64,000 bases of DNA. Source: Euryarchaeota archaeon UBA605 (GTDB lineage Archaea; Thermoplasmatota; Poseidoniia; Poseidoniales; Thalassarchaeaceae). Below the pieces are notes generated by a model. The model made no database searches. It saw nothing but the letters and a program-made list of their open reading frames with translations, and had not been told where the DNA came from. The DNA lies in assembly GCA_002504905.1 (NCBI GenBank), contig DATY01000006.1, positions 50,352 to 114,351 of the forward strand. The letters run 5' to 3'. This document shows, piece after piece, positions 52,293-61,053 of this stretch (within the stretch, counting starts at the first letter, position 1; each line of letters opens with the position of its first letter). Made by a program: the position numbers and the translations under genes.

Positions 52293-53954
52293 ATGGATAG
52301 ACTTTCTCCATCTGAGGTTTTAGGGATAGTTTTACAGCCTTTTGAAAGGGTCACTGAAACTTTAGAGAGAAAGTTGGGCCTCTTTTCTGTAGTTATTCTC
52401 TCATTATCTGCAATGTTAGGAAGTGGGCTTTTCGTTCTTCCTTCTCTAGCAATGATGGAACTAGGTGGAGGAGAAGTTCCACTTGGTGGTATATGGATGG
52501 CATATTTATTTGCAGGATTAGTTATTCTACCTGGAGCAATTTCCAAATCTGAACTTGCATCTGCAATGCCTTCATCTGGTGGTGCCTATGTCTATATCGA
52601 AAAAACATTCGGTCCTATTATAGGTACAATATCTGGATTAGGCCTATGGGCTAATTTCATGCTTAAATCTGCCTTTGCGTTAATTGGATTTAGAGCATAT
52701 TTATGGGTTTTACAAGAGATTTTAGGATTTTCTATTAATCTTGATGTTGCAGTAATGATTATGTTATCTTTGATTGTAGGAATCAATATTCTGGGTGCTA
52801 AGAGTATTAAGAAAGTTCAAACACCAGTGGTTCTGATTTCAGTTTCATATTTACTTTGTGTTTGCATTTGGGCATTAGCAACCTCTGAATTAAATTGGGA
52901 TGCCGCAATTTCCAGAGAATCACTCGGAGCAGATTGGCATAGTTTCTCGTCTACAGCAGCTCTAGTTTTTGTCTCATATATCGGAGTTACAAAAATTGCA
53001 GCTGTAGGTGGTGAAATTAAATCACCAGGTAAGAACCTACCTTATGGAATACTTATTTCTCTACTTTTCAGCATTTTATTATATGTCTTTGTGACTCTAA
53101 CAATGGCAATAACAGTTGATCCAATTAATTATGTTGAAAGTGGACATGCAAGAGAAGATCCAATCTATATTTTTGCTTTAGATGTAGGTGGTAAGACTGT
53201 TGCAACTATCGCAGCAACATTTGCAGCCATCACAGTTCTTTCTGGCTCACTTGCTGGTATAATGGCTGCATCTAGATTCCTTTTTGCCATGGCGCGAGAC
53301 AATCTTTTACCAGTATTTTTTGAAAATGTCCATAGTAAGTATGAAACTCCTCATTGGGCGATTGTTGGGACAGGGTTATCGATGGCAGCTGCCATAATGT
53401 TCCTGCCAGTTCATGATGTGGCAGAATTTGCTTCTGGATTTAATATCATGATTTTTATTGTTATCAATGCTGCAGTATTAGTGCTACGTGCATCTGCAAA
53501 ATCTCATTGGTATCAACCGGAATGGAAATCCCCATTATTCCCCATAGTACAGATTTTAGGAATCTTGGGAGGCTCAATTCTAATCTATGCCATGGGTTCC
53601 AAGGCTGTAATTGGCGGAACGGCCGCTATTATAATCGGATTAATCATCTATATTTCATATGGTAAAAAACATACAGAGAAACAGATTACTCCTTGGGAAA
53701 CTTTTCGCTTGACATTTACCAATCCTAACGAAGTAGAGCATCGTCGACGTTGGGCTGCATTTCATGCAGCAGATATAGGTAGAAATAACCATCTGAATTT
53801 AAATGAATTTATCTCAGCGATGCAATCTTTGGGTTTTCCTGGCGAAGGAGAAGATGCACTCAGAGAATATTTCCATGCTGCAGATGAAAATCAGGATGGT
53901 ATATTAGAAATTGATCAGTTCTTGTTGGGCGTTGAAGAATTAGAGTTTGATTAG
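52293..53954 (+). CDS. APC-family amino-acid permease with C-terminal EF-hand pair
   Basis: A 553-residue transporter: twelve helices in residues about 35-460 with the APC first-helix motif 'SAMLGSGLFVLPSLA' and 'GGAYVYIEKTFG'. The last 80 residues leave the membrane and contain two EF-hand-like loops: 'DIGRNNHLNLNEFISAM' (degenerate) and 'DENQDGILEIDQFLLG' (D1, N3, D5, G6 and a Gln at position 12). Calcium sensing of transport is plausible. Start ATG 52293 is directly preceded by a TTTCGGAGATAT leader. Confidence 0.88.
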   Translation: MDRLSPSEVLGIVLQPFERVTETLERKLGLFSVVILSLSAMLGSGLFVLPSLAMMELGGGEVPLGGIWMAYLFAGLVILPGAISKSELASAMPSSGGAYVYIEKTFGPIIGTISGLGLWANFMLKSAFALIGFRAYLWVLQEILGFSINLDVAVMIMLSLIVGINILGAKSIKKVQTPVVLISVSYLLCVCIWALATSELNWDAAISRESLGADWHSFSSTAALVFVSYIGVTKIAAVGGEIKSPGKNLPYGILISLLFSILLYVFVTLTMAITVDPINYVESGHAREDPIYIFALDVGGKTVATIAATFAAITVLSGSLAGIMAASRFLFAMARDNLLPVFFENVHSKYETPHWAIVGTGLSMAAAIMFLPVHDVAEFASGFNIMIFIVINAAVLVLRASAKSHWYQPEWKSPLFPIVQILGILGGSILIYAMGSKAVIGGTAAIIIGLIIYISYGKKHTEKQITPWETFRLTFTNPNEVEHRRRWAAFHAADIGRNNHLNLNEFISAMQSLGFPGEGEDALREYFHAADENQDGILEIDQFLLGVEELEFD

Positions 53955-54015
53955 TGACTGATTAAGCGTTTAATTGAAGGCATGTATCTTGCTCGAAGAT
54001 ATCGAAGGTGAGTAT

Positions 54016-54831
54016 ATGGCAATATCTAGTCGGGCAAAAAAAGTTACAACTCACACATTACAAGAAATGAAAGCGAGTGGTGAGAAAATCACAATGCTAA
54101 CCTCATATGACTATTCGTTGGCCAGACTAGTCGATGCAGCTGGAATTGATGTAATCCTAGTTGGAGATTCAGCGTCTAATGTCATGGCAGGTAATGAAAC
54201 AACTGTTCCAATTACTTTGGATCATATGATTTATCATGCTCAGTGTGTCATTAATGGAGTAGACAGAGCATTAGTGGTTGTTGATATGCCGTTTGGAACT
54301 TATCAAGGTGATTCCAAGACTGCTCTTGATTCAGCAATACGTATCATGAAGGAATCTGGAGGACATGCTGTCAAATTAGAGGGTGGCTCAGAAATCATTG
54401 AATCTGTAGTTAGAATACAGCAAGCCGGTATCCCTGTAATGGGTCATCTTGGATTGACGCCTCAGTCAATTTATAAATTTGGAACATATAGTGTTAGAGC
54501 AAAGGAACAAGATGAGGCTACAAAATTACTTGAAGATGCCAAGGCCTTAGAGGATGCCGGATGTTTTTCTATAGTTTTTGAAAAGATACCTGCGGAACTG
54601 GCTAAGAAAGTCAGCGAACAACTAACAATTCCAACGATTGGAATTGGCGCAGGAGTAGATTGTGACGGCCAAGTTTTGGTTTTACATGATATGTTAGGGA
54701 TTACAAAAGATTTCAGCCCCAGATTTCTGAGAAGATACGCCGATTTAGGAAAAATAATTGATAGTTCTGTAAAGCAGTACATCGAAGATGTTCGTAGTAA
54801 AGAGTTTCCTAACGCGGATGAGGGGTACTAA
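54016..54831 (+). CDS. panB: 3-methyl-2-oxobutanoate hydroxymethyltransferase PanB
   Basis: 271 residues from ATG 54016, where an AAGGTGAG site precedes it; a TTG at 53974 would add 14 residues. PanB TIM barrel motifs: 'MLTSYDYSLARLVD', 'ILVGDSASNVMAG' (Mg contacts), 'VVVDMPFGTYQG', 'AVKLEGG' and 'VMGHLGLTPQS', with the catalytic Glu in 'SIVFEKIP'. It makes ketopantoate for pantothenate, upstream of the CoA-synthase gene at 13245. Length is normal. Confidence 0.94.
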   Translation: MAISSRAKKVTTHTLQEMKASGEKITMLTSYDYSLARLVDAAGIDVILVGDSASNVMAGNETTVPITLDHMIYHAQCVINGVDRALVVVDMPFGTYQGDSKTALDSAIRIMKESGGHAVKLEGGSEIIESVVRIQQAGIPVMGHLGLTPQSIYKFGTYSVRAKEQDEATKLLEDAKALEDAGCFSIVFEKIPAELAKKVSEQLTIPTIGIGAGVDCDGQVLVLHDMLGITKDFSPRFLRRYADLGKIIDSSVKQYIEDVRSKEFPNADEGY

Positions 54832-54889
54832 TTTTTACAGTTCATCTCTACAAAACTTCAAGGACAACCGCCTTTGATGTAAGTTTGCT

Positions 54890-55849
54890 ATGAGTGAACT
54901 TTGGGTTGAGCGTCACCGCCCGCGAACAGTGGTTGACATCAAAGGGCAACGTGCAGTTGTTGAAAGACTCAAAGCGTATGCTGAGAAATGTACATTTCCA
55001 CATTTATTGTTTGCAGGCCCTCCAGGAACTGGTAAGACCACTGCTGCAATAGCACTAGCCAGGGATGTTTTTGGTGAAGGCTATAGGACAAATATGTTAG
55101 AAATGAATGCTAGTGATGAAAGGAAATTAGAGTCTATTAGAACTAAAGTGAAGTCATTCGCTCGTACCGCTCCAGTACCTGGTACTACTTTCAAAGTAAT
55201 TTTTCTTGATGAGGCCGATGCATTAACTCCTGATGCTCAAGGTGCGCTTAGGAGAATTATGGAACAATATGCGGAAACATGTAGGTTTATTCTATCATGT
55301 AATTATTCTTCTAAAATTATTGAACCGATACAGTCAAGATGTGCTGTATTCCGATTTCGTCCTTTACCCGAAGATCAAGTTAGAGAAATGATTGTTAATG
55401 TTGCTAGAGATGAGAAAATTGAACTTCATTCAGAGGCAGCGGACGCAATTGTTCATGTGTCCTTAGGTGACTTAAGGAAAGCTATTACTTCATTACAGGT
55501 TGCTGCATCTTTAGATAGTAACGTTACTAGAGAATTAATTTATGAAACTACTGCGACCGCACCACCAGAAGAATTACATGGATACTTTCTTGCTTGTCAA
55601 CAAGATGGCTTCCAACCAGCTAGAAGGAGACTTAGAGAATTATTAGATAGGTTTGGATTAGCAGGGACTGATTTAGTAAATCAACTCCATCGTGAGTTAG
55701 GAAGCGTAACATTTTTTGATGAAAGTCAGAAACTAAGGGTTACTGAGGTAATGGCTGAAACAGATTTTAGAATGGTAGAGGGTGGAGGTGAGTCTCTACA
55801 ACTAGATGCTATGACTGCGATGATTTGTTCTCGAATTAAAGAACTTTAG
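54890..55849 (+). CDS. rfcS: Replication factor C small subunit
   Basis: A 319-residue clamp-loader ATPase: Walker A 'AGPPGTGKTT', 'EMNASDERKLESIR', Walker B 'VIFLDEADALT', 'LSCNYSSKIIEPIQSRC' with the SRC arginine, and the collar domain at the C-terminus. It loads PCNA, whose gene is at 31129. Normal length. Overlaps the convergent membrane gene by 14 bp. Confidence 0.95.
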   Translation: MSELWVERHRPRTVVDIKGQRAVVERLKAYAEKCTFPHLLFAGPPGTGKTTAAIALARDVFGEGYRTNMLEMNASDERKLESIRTKVKSFARTAPVPGTTFKVIFLDEADALTPDAQGALRRIMEQYAETCRFILSCNYSSKIIEPIQSRCAVFRFRPLPEDQVREMIVNVARDEKIELHSEAADAIVHVSLGDLRKAITSLQVAASLDSNVTRELIYETTATAPPEELHGYFLACQQDGFQPARRRLRELLDRFGLAGTDLVNQLHRELGSVTFFDESQKLRVTEVMAETDFRMVEGGGESLQLDAMTAMICSRIKEL

Positions 55850-56702
55850 TTTGAGCAATTGTAATCTTATATTCTAATTCAGTCGTATTTACCCAAGGAG
55901 AACCATCTTCTGTCATTGTGATTACAATAGTATACTCTCCAGGGTCTAGAGTACCTAAGTCCCAAGCCAATCCTACATCGCTTGAATGAGGGCTCACTCT
56001 ATTCCCTCTTGTCCAATTATTAATCGAGTCAAACATCTCTATTTCTTCTACATGTGAGATGGCAGTTCCATTTGCTAATTCTTCAATCATCTCTCCTCTG
56101 TAGAATATTGCTGCATTTATGTTTACAGAATCCGCATCTACATTATCTCTTACAGCCATACCCATGACTACATCAACCGTATCTTGATTCAAATTTATAG
56201 TATAAACTCCATTTTTCCATGATGTTTCTTCAATACCTTCCGTTTCTTCAATATCAATTCCTCCTGCGAGAGTTGGAGGCGCTATATCTGCAAGTGGTGG
56301 ATTTGAAACGATAAATGAAAAAGCGAGCCAAGTGAAGATAAATAAGAAGACGGCTCTGAACCAATTTCCATTAGTGTATAATTCACTGTACTTACTAGGA
56401 ATAATAATTTTATGAATAGGTATTATAGTCGCGCACAATAATAAAGGTAAAAGATATAATATGGCTCCAGGTTCATCCATTTCAGGCATCAACAGATATC
56501 TTACAGCCAATGCAACTATTGCGCCATAAATGATTACAAGCCACATCGAATAAGCGTCAGCAACTTCTTTTACTGCATGAGCCGCAGGATCAAAATCTTC
56601 AATCTTTTTTGGCGTATTCTTACTGTCTTTCTTGTCTCCACCAGACTTGCGCCTACGGTCATTGTAAGCGTTAGCACGTAGGGCTGTATCAACGTCGACC
56701 AC
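55836..56702 (-). CDS. Membrane protein with external beta domain, unknown
   Basis: A 288-residue protein starting with GTG 56702. A basic N-terminus ('RRRKSGGDKKDSK') is followed by three membrane helices (about 50-130), then an external Ig-like beta domain (about 140-285) with 'SWKNGVYTINLNQDTVDVVM' and 'LGTLDPGEYTIVITMTE'. The sequence immediately before the start, TCGCAAGGAC, matches a motif seen ahead of three other genes. No family recognised. Confidence 0.65.
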   Translation of the reverse strand: MVDVDTALRANAYNDRRRKSGGDKKDSKNTPKKIEDFDPAAHAVKEVADAYSMWLVIIYGAIVALAVRYLLMPEMDEPGAILYLLPLLLCATIIPIHKIIIPSKYSELYTNGNWFRAVFLFIFTWLAFSFIVSNPPLADIAPPTLAGGIDIEETEGIEETSWKNGVYTINLNQDTVDVVMGMAVRDNVDADSVNINAAIFYRGEMIEELANGTAISHVEEIEMFDSINNWTRGNRVSPHSSDVGLAWDLGTLDPGEYTIVITMTEDGSPWVNTTELEYKITIAQTKVL

Positions 56703-56814
56703 GTCCTTGCGACAACGAACTACTCATCAAGTGTACTGATGTAACAAGTTCCAAAAAATACTCATTTGTTGGACGGTTATACTCAAATGGTGGTTGTCAC
56801 TCGACAGACTCACT

Positions 56815-56966
56815 GCCGGGGTGGCGTAGTTGGTAGCGCGTCGGACTCATAGGGTAATTTTTGATAGAAATATGATTTTTGTTGAAACTAGTCATGAGCG
56901 CAACAGCCTGCTTTGAGTGTCTGAGACATCCGAAGGTCGCGGGTTCAAGTCCCGCTCCCGGCACCA
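56815..56966 (+). tRNA. Elongator tRNA-Met (CAT) with a 76-nt intron
   Basis: Exons give a standard cloverleaf: acceptor GCCGGGG with TCCCGGC, anticodon stem TCGGA with TCCGA, loop C-T-CAT-A-A, T arm GCGGG with CCCGC around TTCAAGT, and encoded CCA. The intron is 56852-56927, just after position 37, the usual archaeal site; boundaries could shift by one base. Within the intron ATGAG (56894-56898) can pair with the anticodon region CTCAT, as in bulge-helix-bulge precursors. The anticodon stem is not the GGG/CCC of initiator tRNA, so it is the elongator. Confidence 0.9.
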
Positions 56967-56975
56967 TCATATTAA

Positions 56976-58988
56976 CTAACTACAATCGCCTTCACAAGCA
57001 TCATAGATTTCTCCATCTAATATAAATCGGAAAGCAATCTCAGCTGGTTCAGATGGATACCAGAGGTAACCATGTGCATCATTACCAGGGCCAAAGATAT
57101 TTTCTTCTGGTGCGGTGAAATTACCATCGAAATAAACTGCAATTGATGCTGAATTATCACCTTCAGTCCATATTGAAGTTTCTAATGGATGATACACAGA
57201 ACTTTCCATTATTACCGCTCCAGAACTTCTAATCATTCTATCTGCGGATAAGATAGGTACTACCTGATCACCCATTGAGTTCAAAGAAACATATTGGTTT
57301 TCATATAATCCTGAATAACCTCCGTTAAGATACGCAGAATATGCGTCTGGATCTACTACGTCCCAAAGTTGCTGAATAACTGCAGACATAATAACTGCTC
57401 TATCCATTTGATTTTCGTATGATATGTCTAAAGAAAATGCATAGTATAATCCTTGAACTGCACCAGATCTTTCCGCAATTAATGTGTAAGGACCTCCTCC
57501 TGCAAATAATGCACCTCGGTTAATATCTGGAGACAGTGACATGACAGGAATCCCAACTATTCCGCCTAGAGAATATCCTCCCCAATGTATCTCATCAGTA
57601 TTTATTATCTTCAAATCATCCTCATAAAACTCCGTTAAATTAGAACAAGCATCGGAGAATGTTCTTGCCATAACCACATGATTAATCATCCCCTGCTCCA
57701 AACTCGCAGAGTGATGGCTGAAGTAATTAGGGTCTAATAATGCAAATGAAATAGGGTCATAATCTACATTAGAAAATCCTGTAATGTCTGTAGTTAACAT
57801 TGCAGTTTGGTATGTATATGCCCACCCTCTAGGGCCTCCGTCCGCCAATCCTAAGAATCCATGACCCCATATGGTGATTGGTATATCATTAGTTTCATTT
57901 TTTATATTAGGTATTGTCATAATGAAAGGTACCTCTCTATTTTCAACAAACACCGGCATACGATTTTCATCTCTATTAATCAATGTAGGCGTATATTCGG
58001 ATAATGTGTACTGTGGAGTTGTAAATGTTCCAGTAATTCTTCTAAGTGTCAGATTATCTTCTCCATAATTGTCATCTACTGAGTCAATGGTACATCCGAT
58101 ACCTCCTCCTATTCTATCTAATGCATCATCTCTCATTTGGATAATGGGGCCTAAAGCAGAATCTGCAGAGTTTGTAGTAAAACTCCAAATAGCTTGTATC
58201 TCTGATTTAATTACATCTTTCTCTAGTACGAAATAGTCAATTAAATTATTAATATCATTCCTTCGATTTTCAATGTCTATTGAGTCTGTAGTATCTTCAT
58301 TAATTATCGCATTAAGTGCTTCTGATGGTTGAATTAATTGTCCTGATATATCCATTAAGCCATGTACTAGGACGCCATATTCAGTGTTAAAATTTAGATG
58401 TTTTACAGTTCTGATATGGAGGATTACAGCCTCTCCATCTTCCGCTCTCGCATCCAATTCAACCCAGTGTTCTACAAGATCTCCATTTTCTAGATTGACC
58501 AATAATGTTTGATGGCCAATGTTGATACTTGGTAAAATATTATTCTGATTAGAGATATTGAATAATTCTGGAGTTGATGAAAAAGCAGTCATAATTTGAG
58601 TTGATGTACTAAAACCATCCATTTGATTGATTAGTGGTATTTCAATTGTAGACTTAGAACCAGAACCTGGTAAACTTGCAGGCAAATAATTTATTCTTTT
58701 ACCAGTAACTTTCGTTTCATCATCTACCAAAAATGCATCAGATGGGAATGGCAACATACAGTGTATTGGATTGATATTGTCACAACCATCTGAATGAGGA
58801 ATCATCACTAACTGCTCTTCGGGTTCGAAGCAACTATCATTCAGTTCACAGTCAGGTAATGGGATATCATTATTTTCATCATTTATGTTTTCATTTTCAA
58901 CAGAATCAGTCGATGCTCCGGTACAACCAGAAAGTACCATCGAAAACACAGTCAGTATCGCTAATATTGCTTTTATTGAAAACCTCAT
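56976..58988 (-). CDS. Large secreted lipoprotein with alpha/beta-hydrolase-like core
   Basis: A 670-residue protein with a signal peptide and lipobox ('LTVFSMVLSGC', Cys about 22), then an acidic Asn/Asp-rich linker. The middle contains a nucleophile-elbow-like 'HWGGYSLGGIVGIP' (GxSxG) preceded by 'ITIWGHGFLGLADGG' for the oxyanion region; a His near the end ('NDAHGYLWYPSEP') may complete the triad. An extracellular lipase or esterase is likely. It lies 9 bp after tRNA-Met and near the Rieske gene. Confidence 0.75.
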   Translation of the reverse strand: MRFSIKAILAILTVFSMVLSGCTGASTDSVENENINDENNDIPLPDCELNDSCFEPEEQLVMIPHSDGCDNINPIHCMLPFPSDAFLVDDETKVTGKRINYLPASLPGSGSKSTIEIPLINQMDGFSTSTQIMTAFSSTPELFNISNQNNILPSINIGHQTLLVNLENGDLVEHWVELDARAEDGEAVILHIRTVKHLNFNTEYGVLVHGLMDISGQLIQPSEALNAIINEDTTDSIDIENRRNDINNLIDYFVLEKDVIKSEIQAIWSFTTNSADSALGPIIQMRDDALDRIGGGIGCTIDSVDDNYGEDNLTLRRITGTFTTPQYTLSEYTPTLINRDENRMPVFVENREVPFIMTIPNIKNETNDIPITIWGHGFLGLADGGPRGWAYTYQTAMLTTDITGFSNVDYDPISFALLDPNYFSHHSASLEQGMINHVVMARTFSDACSNLTEFYEDDLKIINTDEIHWGGYSLGGIVGIPVMSLSPDINRGALFAGGGPYTLIAERSGAVQGLYYAFSLDISYENQMDRAVIMSAVIQQLWDVVDPDAYSAYLNGGYSGLYENQYVSLNSMGDQVVPILSADRMIRSSGAVIMESSVYHPLETSIWTEGDNSASIAVYFDGNFTAPEENIFGPGNDAHGYLWYPSEPAEIAFRFILDGEIYDACEGDCS

Positions 58989-59025
58989 CGTTCTGTCGAA
59001 TTGATTCCAGTGTAAAACTATTCTC

Positions 59026-60105
59026 TCACAGGTCGGTCAGTATTTTATGGAAATGATGTACTCCTTTTTCTTTGGATGGAGAGTATCTGCCTCTATCATA
59101 AGAATTAGACGAAACACCTCTTTGAGTGGCTTCAACAATATCTTGATCCTCCAATTCTACTTTGTCTAAATCGCCTCCAGCACCTTTACCTAACAAACTC
59201 TTATTACCCACAAATCCATGGTAGATAATCTGGGTTTTATTTACAGAGATAGGATTAACAATATTCACAGATAATCCCCAGGGGTAGAAGTTCAACATAA
59301 GTCCAGGAAATATCCAGTAATAATAAGCCGCAATATTTTCTCCAAAATCAGGCGATGATTCAGGTAAATCAAAGCATTCTTCACCCTCATTTGCTATTCC
59401 AATTTGTAAAACTCCCCCCTCAAATAATTCTGTCTTGTAAGAGTTGTAATCTAGAAGTTCATTTAACTCACTATGAACGAATGGAATATGAAAACCTTCC
59501 AAATAGTTATCCACATATAGTGCCCAATTTGCTTTGATTTCATAGTCCCTATACCTTGATTTATCGTGGCTAAATTTTTCTAATTTAATCCAACCTAGCC
59601 TCCGATCTAATTCCTTACAAACCGAATCAAAGAATCTATCGCCTCCAACAAAATATAATCCGTTCCATTCCCTAACCTGAAATTCTTTTAGATTATCTTT
59701 TTCGCTTGGGAAACCTTCAACGTTCTCAAATTCTGGCATATTTTTCATACAACCATCTAATCCAAATGTTCGTCCATGATATCCGCATTTGAGAGTTCTT
59801 GATTCACATGGACTAGTTGCAATCAGCATTCCTCTGTGAGTACAAACATTTGATAAACATCGTATCTTATCACTTTTAGTTAAAATTAATGATTCATTCA
59901 TTATATTTTCTAATTGAGGTAAAGGAATAATATCATATTTATCCAGTTGACTAACATGTGCAGAAAAATGAAATGATTTGGAAAATGTAGAAATTATTTC
60001 CTCAAATACAGAACTTTCTGTATAATATCTAGACGGCAAAGTATGAGCCTTTTTGATATCTTGATGAATCAATGGTGGGTCATCCATCAAATCGACTCGA
60101 ATCAA
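59026..60105 (-). CDS. Rieske non-heme iron oxygenase alpha subunit
   Basis: A 359-residue protein. The Rieske site is 'CTHRG' (C88, H90) and 'CGYHG' (C107, H110). The catalytic mononuclear iron site is 'DNYLEGFHIPFVH', with two His, plus a downstream Asp. This layout matches ring-hydroxylating and choline-monooxygenase-like oxygenases, in which the alpha subunit alone can be enough. A reductase partner is not adjacent; the diflavin reductase at 17 kb cannot be excluded. Substrate unknown. Membrane gene 7 bp upstream. Confidence 0.88.
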   Translation of the reverse strand: MIRVDLMDDPPLIHQDIKKAHTLPSRYYTESSVFEEIISTFSKSFHFSAHVSQLDKYDIIPLPQLENIMNESLILTKSDKIRCLSNVCTHRGMLIATSPCESRTLKCGYHGRTFGLDGCMKNMPEFENVEGFPSEKDNLKEFQVREWNGLYFVGGDRFFDSVCKELDRRLGWIKLEKFSHDKSRYRDYEIKANWALYVDNYLEGFHIPFVHSELNELLDYNSYKTELFEGGVLQIGIANEGEECFDLPESSPDFGENIAAYYYWIFPGLMLNFYPWGLSVNIVNPISVNKTQIIYHGFVGNKSLLGKGAGGDLDKVELEDQDIVEATQRGVSSNSYDRGRYSPSKEKGVHHFHKILTDL

Positions 60106-60112
60106 TTCCTAT

Positions 60113-60964
60113 TCAGTAGTTTTCATTTGACATTGTCACTTTTGCTCTCCAGTTAACGAATGCAAAAGAAGGTATTGACCATAATACAATAGACCCAATC
60201 CATGCTATAATGGAACCAACAAATAAACCATATTCAATTAATGACCACATTGCTATAATTGAATACATTGCAACGGAGGCACCCCCAATCATCATTGGTC
60301 CAGCCGCACCGAGAGGAACCGAAGGCCCTTGAGCTAACCATAGCGCAATCATACTTGTCAGAAATATCGCGGGAAATACTGACGCTAATCCTGCCAATAG
60401 AGGCATTCCTAAACTAGAAATTAATACTGCAACTCCAATTGCTATTGAGGCGACAAAACCTCTAGCTGCAAGTATTTTTTTACTAACTGAATTACTCCCT
60501 TTAGGTGCTGGTTTTAGATTCCAACACATCACTATTCCAAGCGTCGCAACCAATAAAAGTCCAAAAATTGATATTTCTTTAGGAGAATAATTATTGTTCA
60601 TGGCTTTATCGATCATCTTAATTGAAAATAATCCCACTCCTGCCCATACAATCAAAGAGATTATACTTGTGAAAAATAAGCTATTTCTTTGACTCCATGT
60701 TTTTGGTAATTTTTCAGGTAGAAGAGCCCATACACTTAGAAAAATTGCATTTATCAACATCCCTGAAGGAACTATTGCCAGGCTAATTATTAGTGCATCA
60801 TCCCCTCCTTCTGATGCCATTCCAATTGATGCAGGAATAATTGTGGTAGGAATTGTACCTAAGATTCCTCCAACAACTCCCCCATATTTCTCTATAAGAA
60901 CAGTTACAGTAGTTGCCACAATTCCAGCCATCAAGGCAGCTAATAATACGGTCTGCCCTTCCAT
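60113..60964 (-). CDS. Polytopic membrane protein, unknown (permease-like)
   Basis: A 283-residue protein with about eight hydrophobic helices, Gly/Pro-rich ('VGGILGTIPTTIIPASIG', 'GAAGPMMIGGASVAMYSI'). The layout suggests a transporter but I cannot assign a family. It is followed 7 bp later by the Rieske oxygenase gene, so it may move that enzyme's substrate. It is divergent from gatD. Confidence 0.65.
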   Translation of the reverse strand: MEGQTVLLAALMAGIVATTVTVLIEKYGGVVGGILGTIPTTIIPASIGMASEGGDDALIISLAIVPSGMLINAIFLSVWALLPEKLPKTWSQRNSLFFTSIISLIVWAGVGLFSIKMIDKAMNNNYSPKEISIFGLLLVATLGIVMCWNLKPAPKGSNSVSKKILAARGFVASIAIGVAVLISSLGMPLLAGLASVFPAIFLTSMIALWLAQGPSVPLGAAGPMMIGGASVAMYSIIAMWSLIEYGLFVGSIIAWIGSIVLWSIPSFAFVNWRAKVTMSNENY

Positions 60965-61053
60965 GTTGATTCCTACAGGTAACCACCGATGATGCCTTCA
61001 TTTGAGTTCTTCGAGGCGTGTGTTTGATGTGGTGCCAGCATTTCAGACGTATC

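Noticed and set aside
52265..52546. 93-residue reading frame opposite the permease start
   Set aside because: Shadow of the permease gene; the product is Pro/Ser-rich with no motif.
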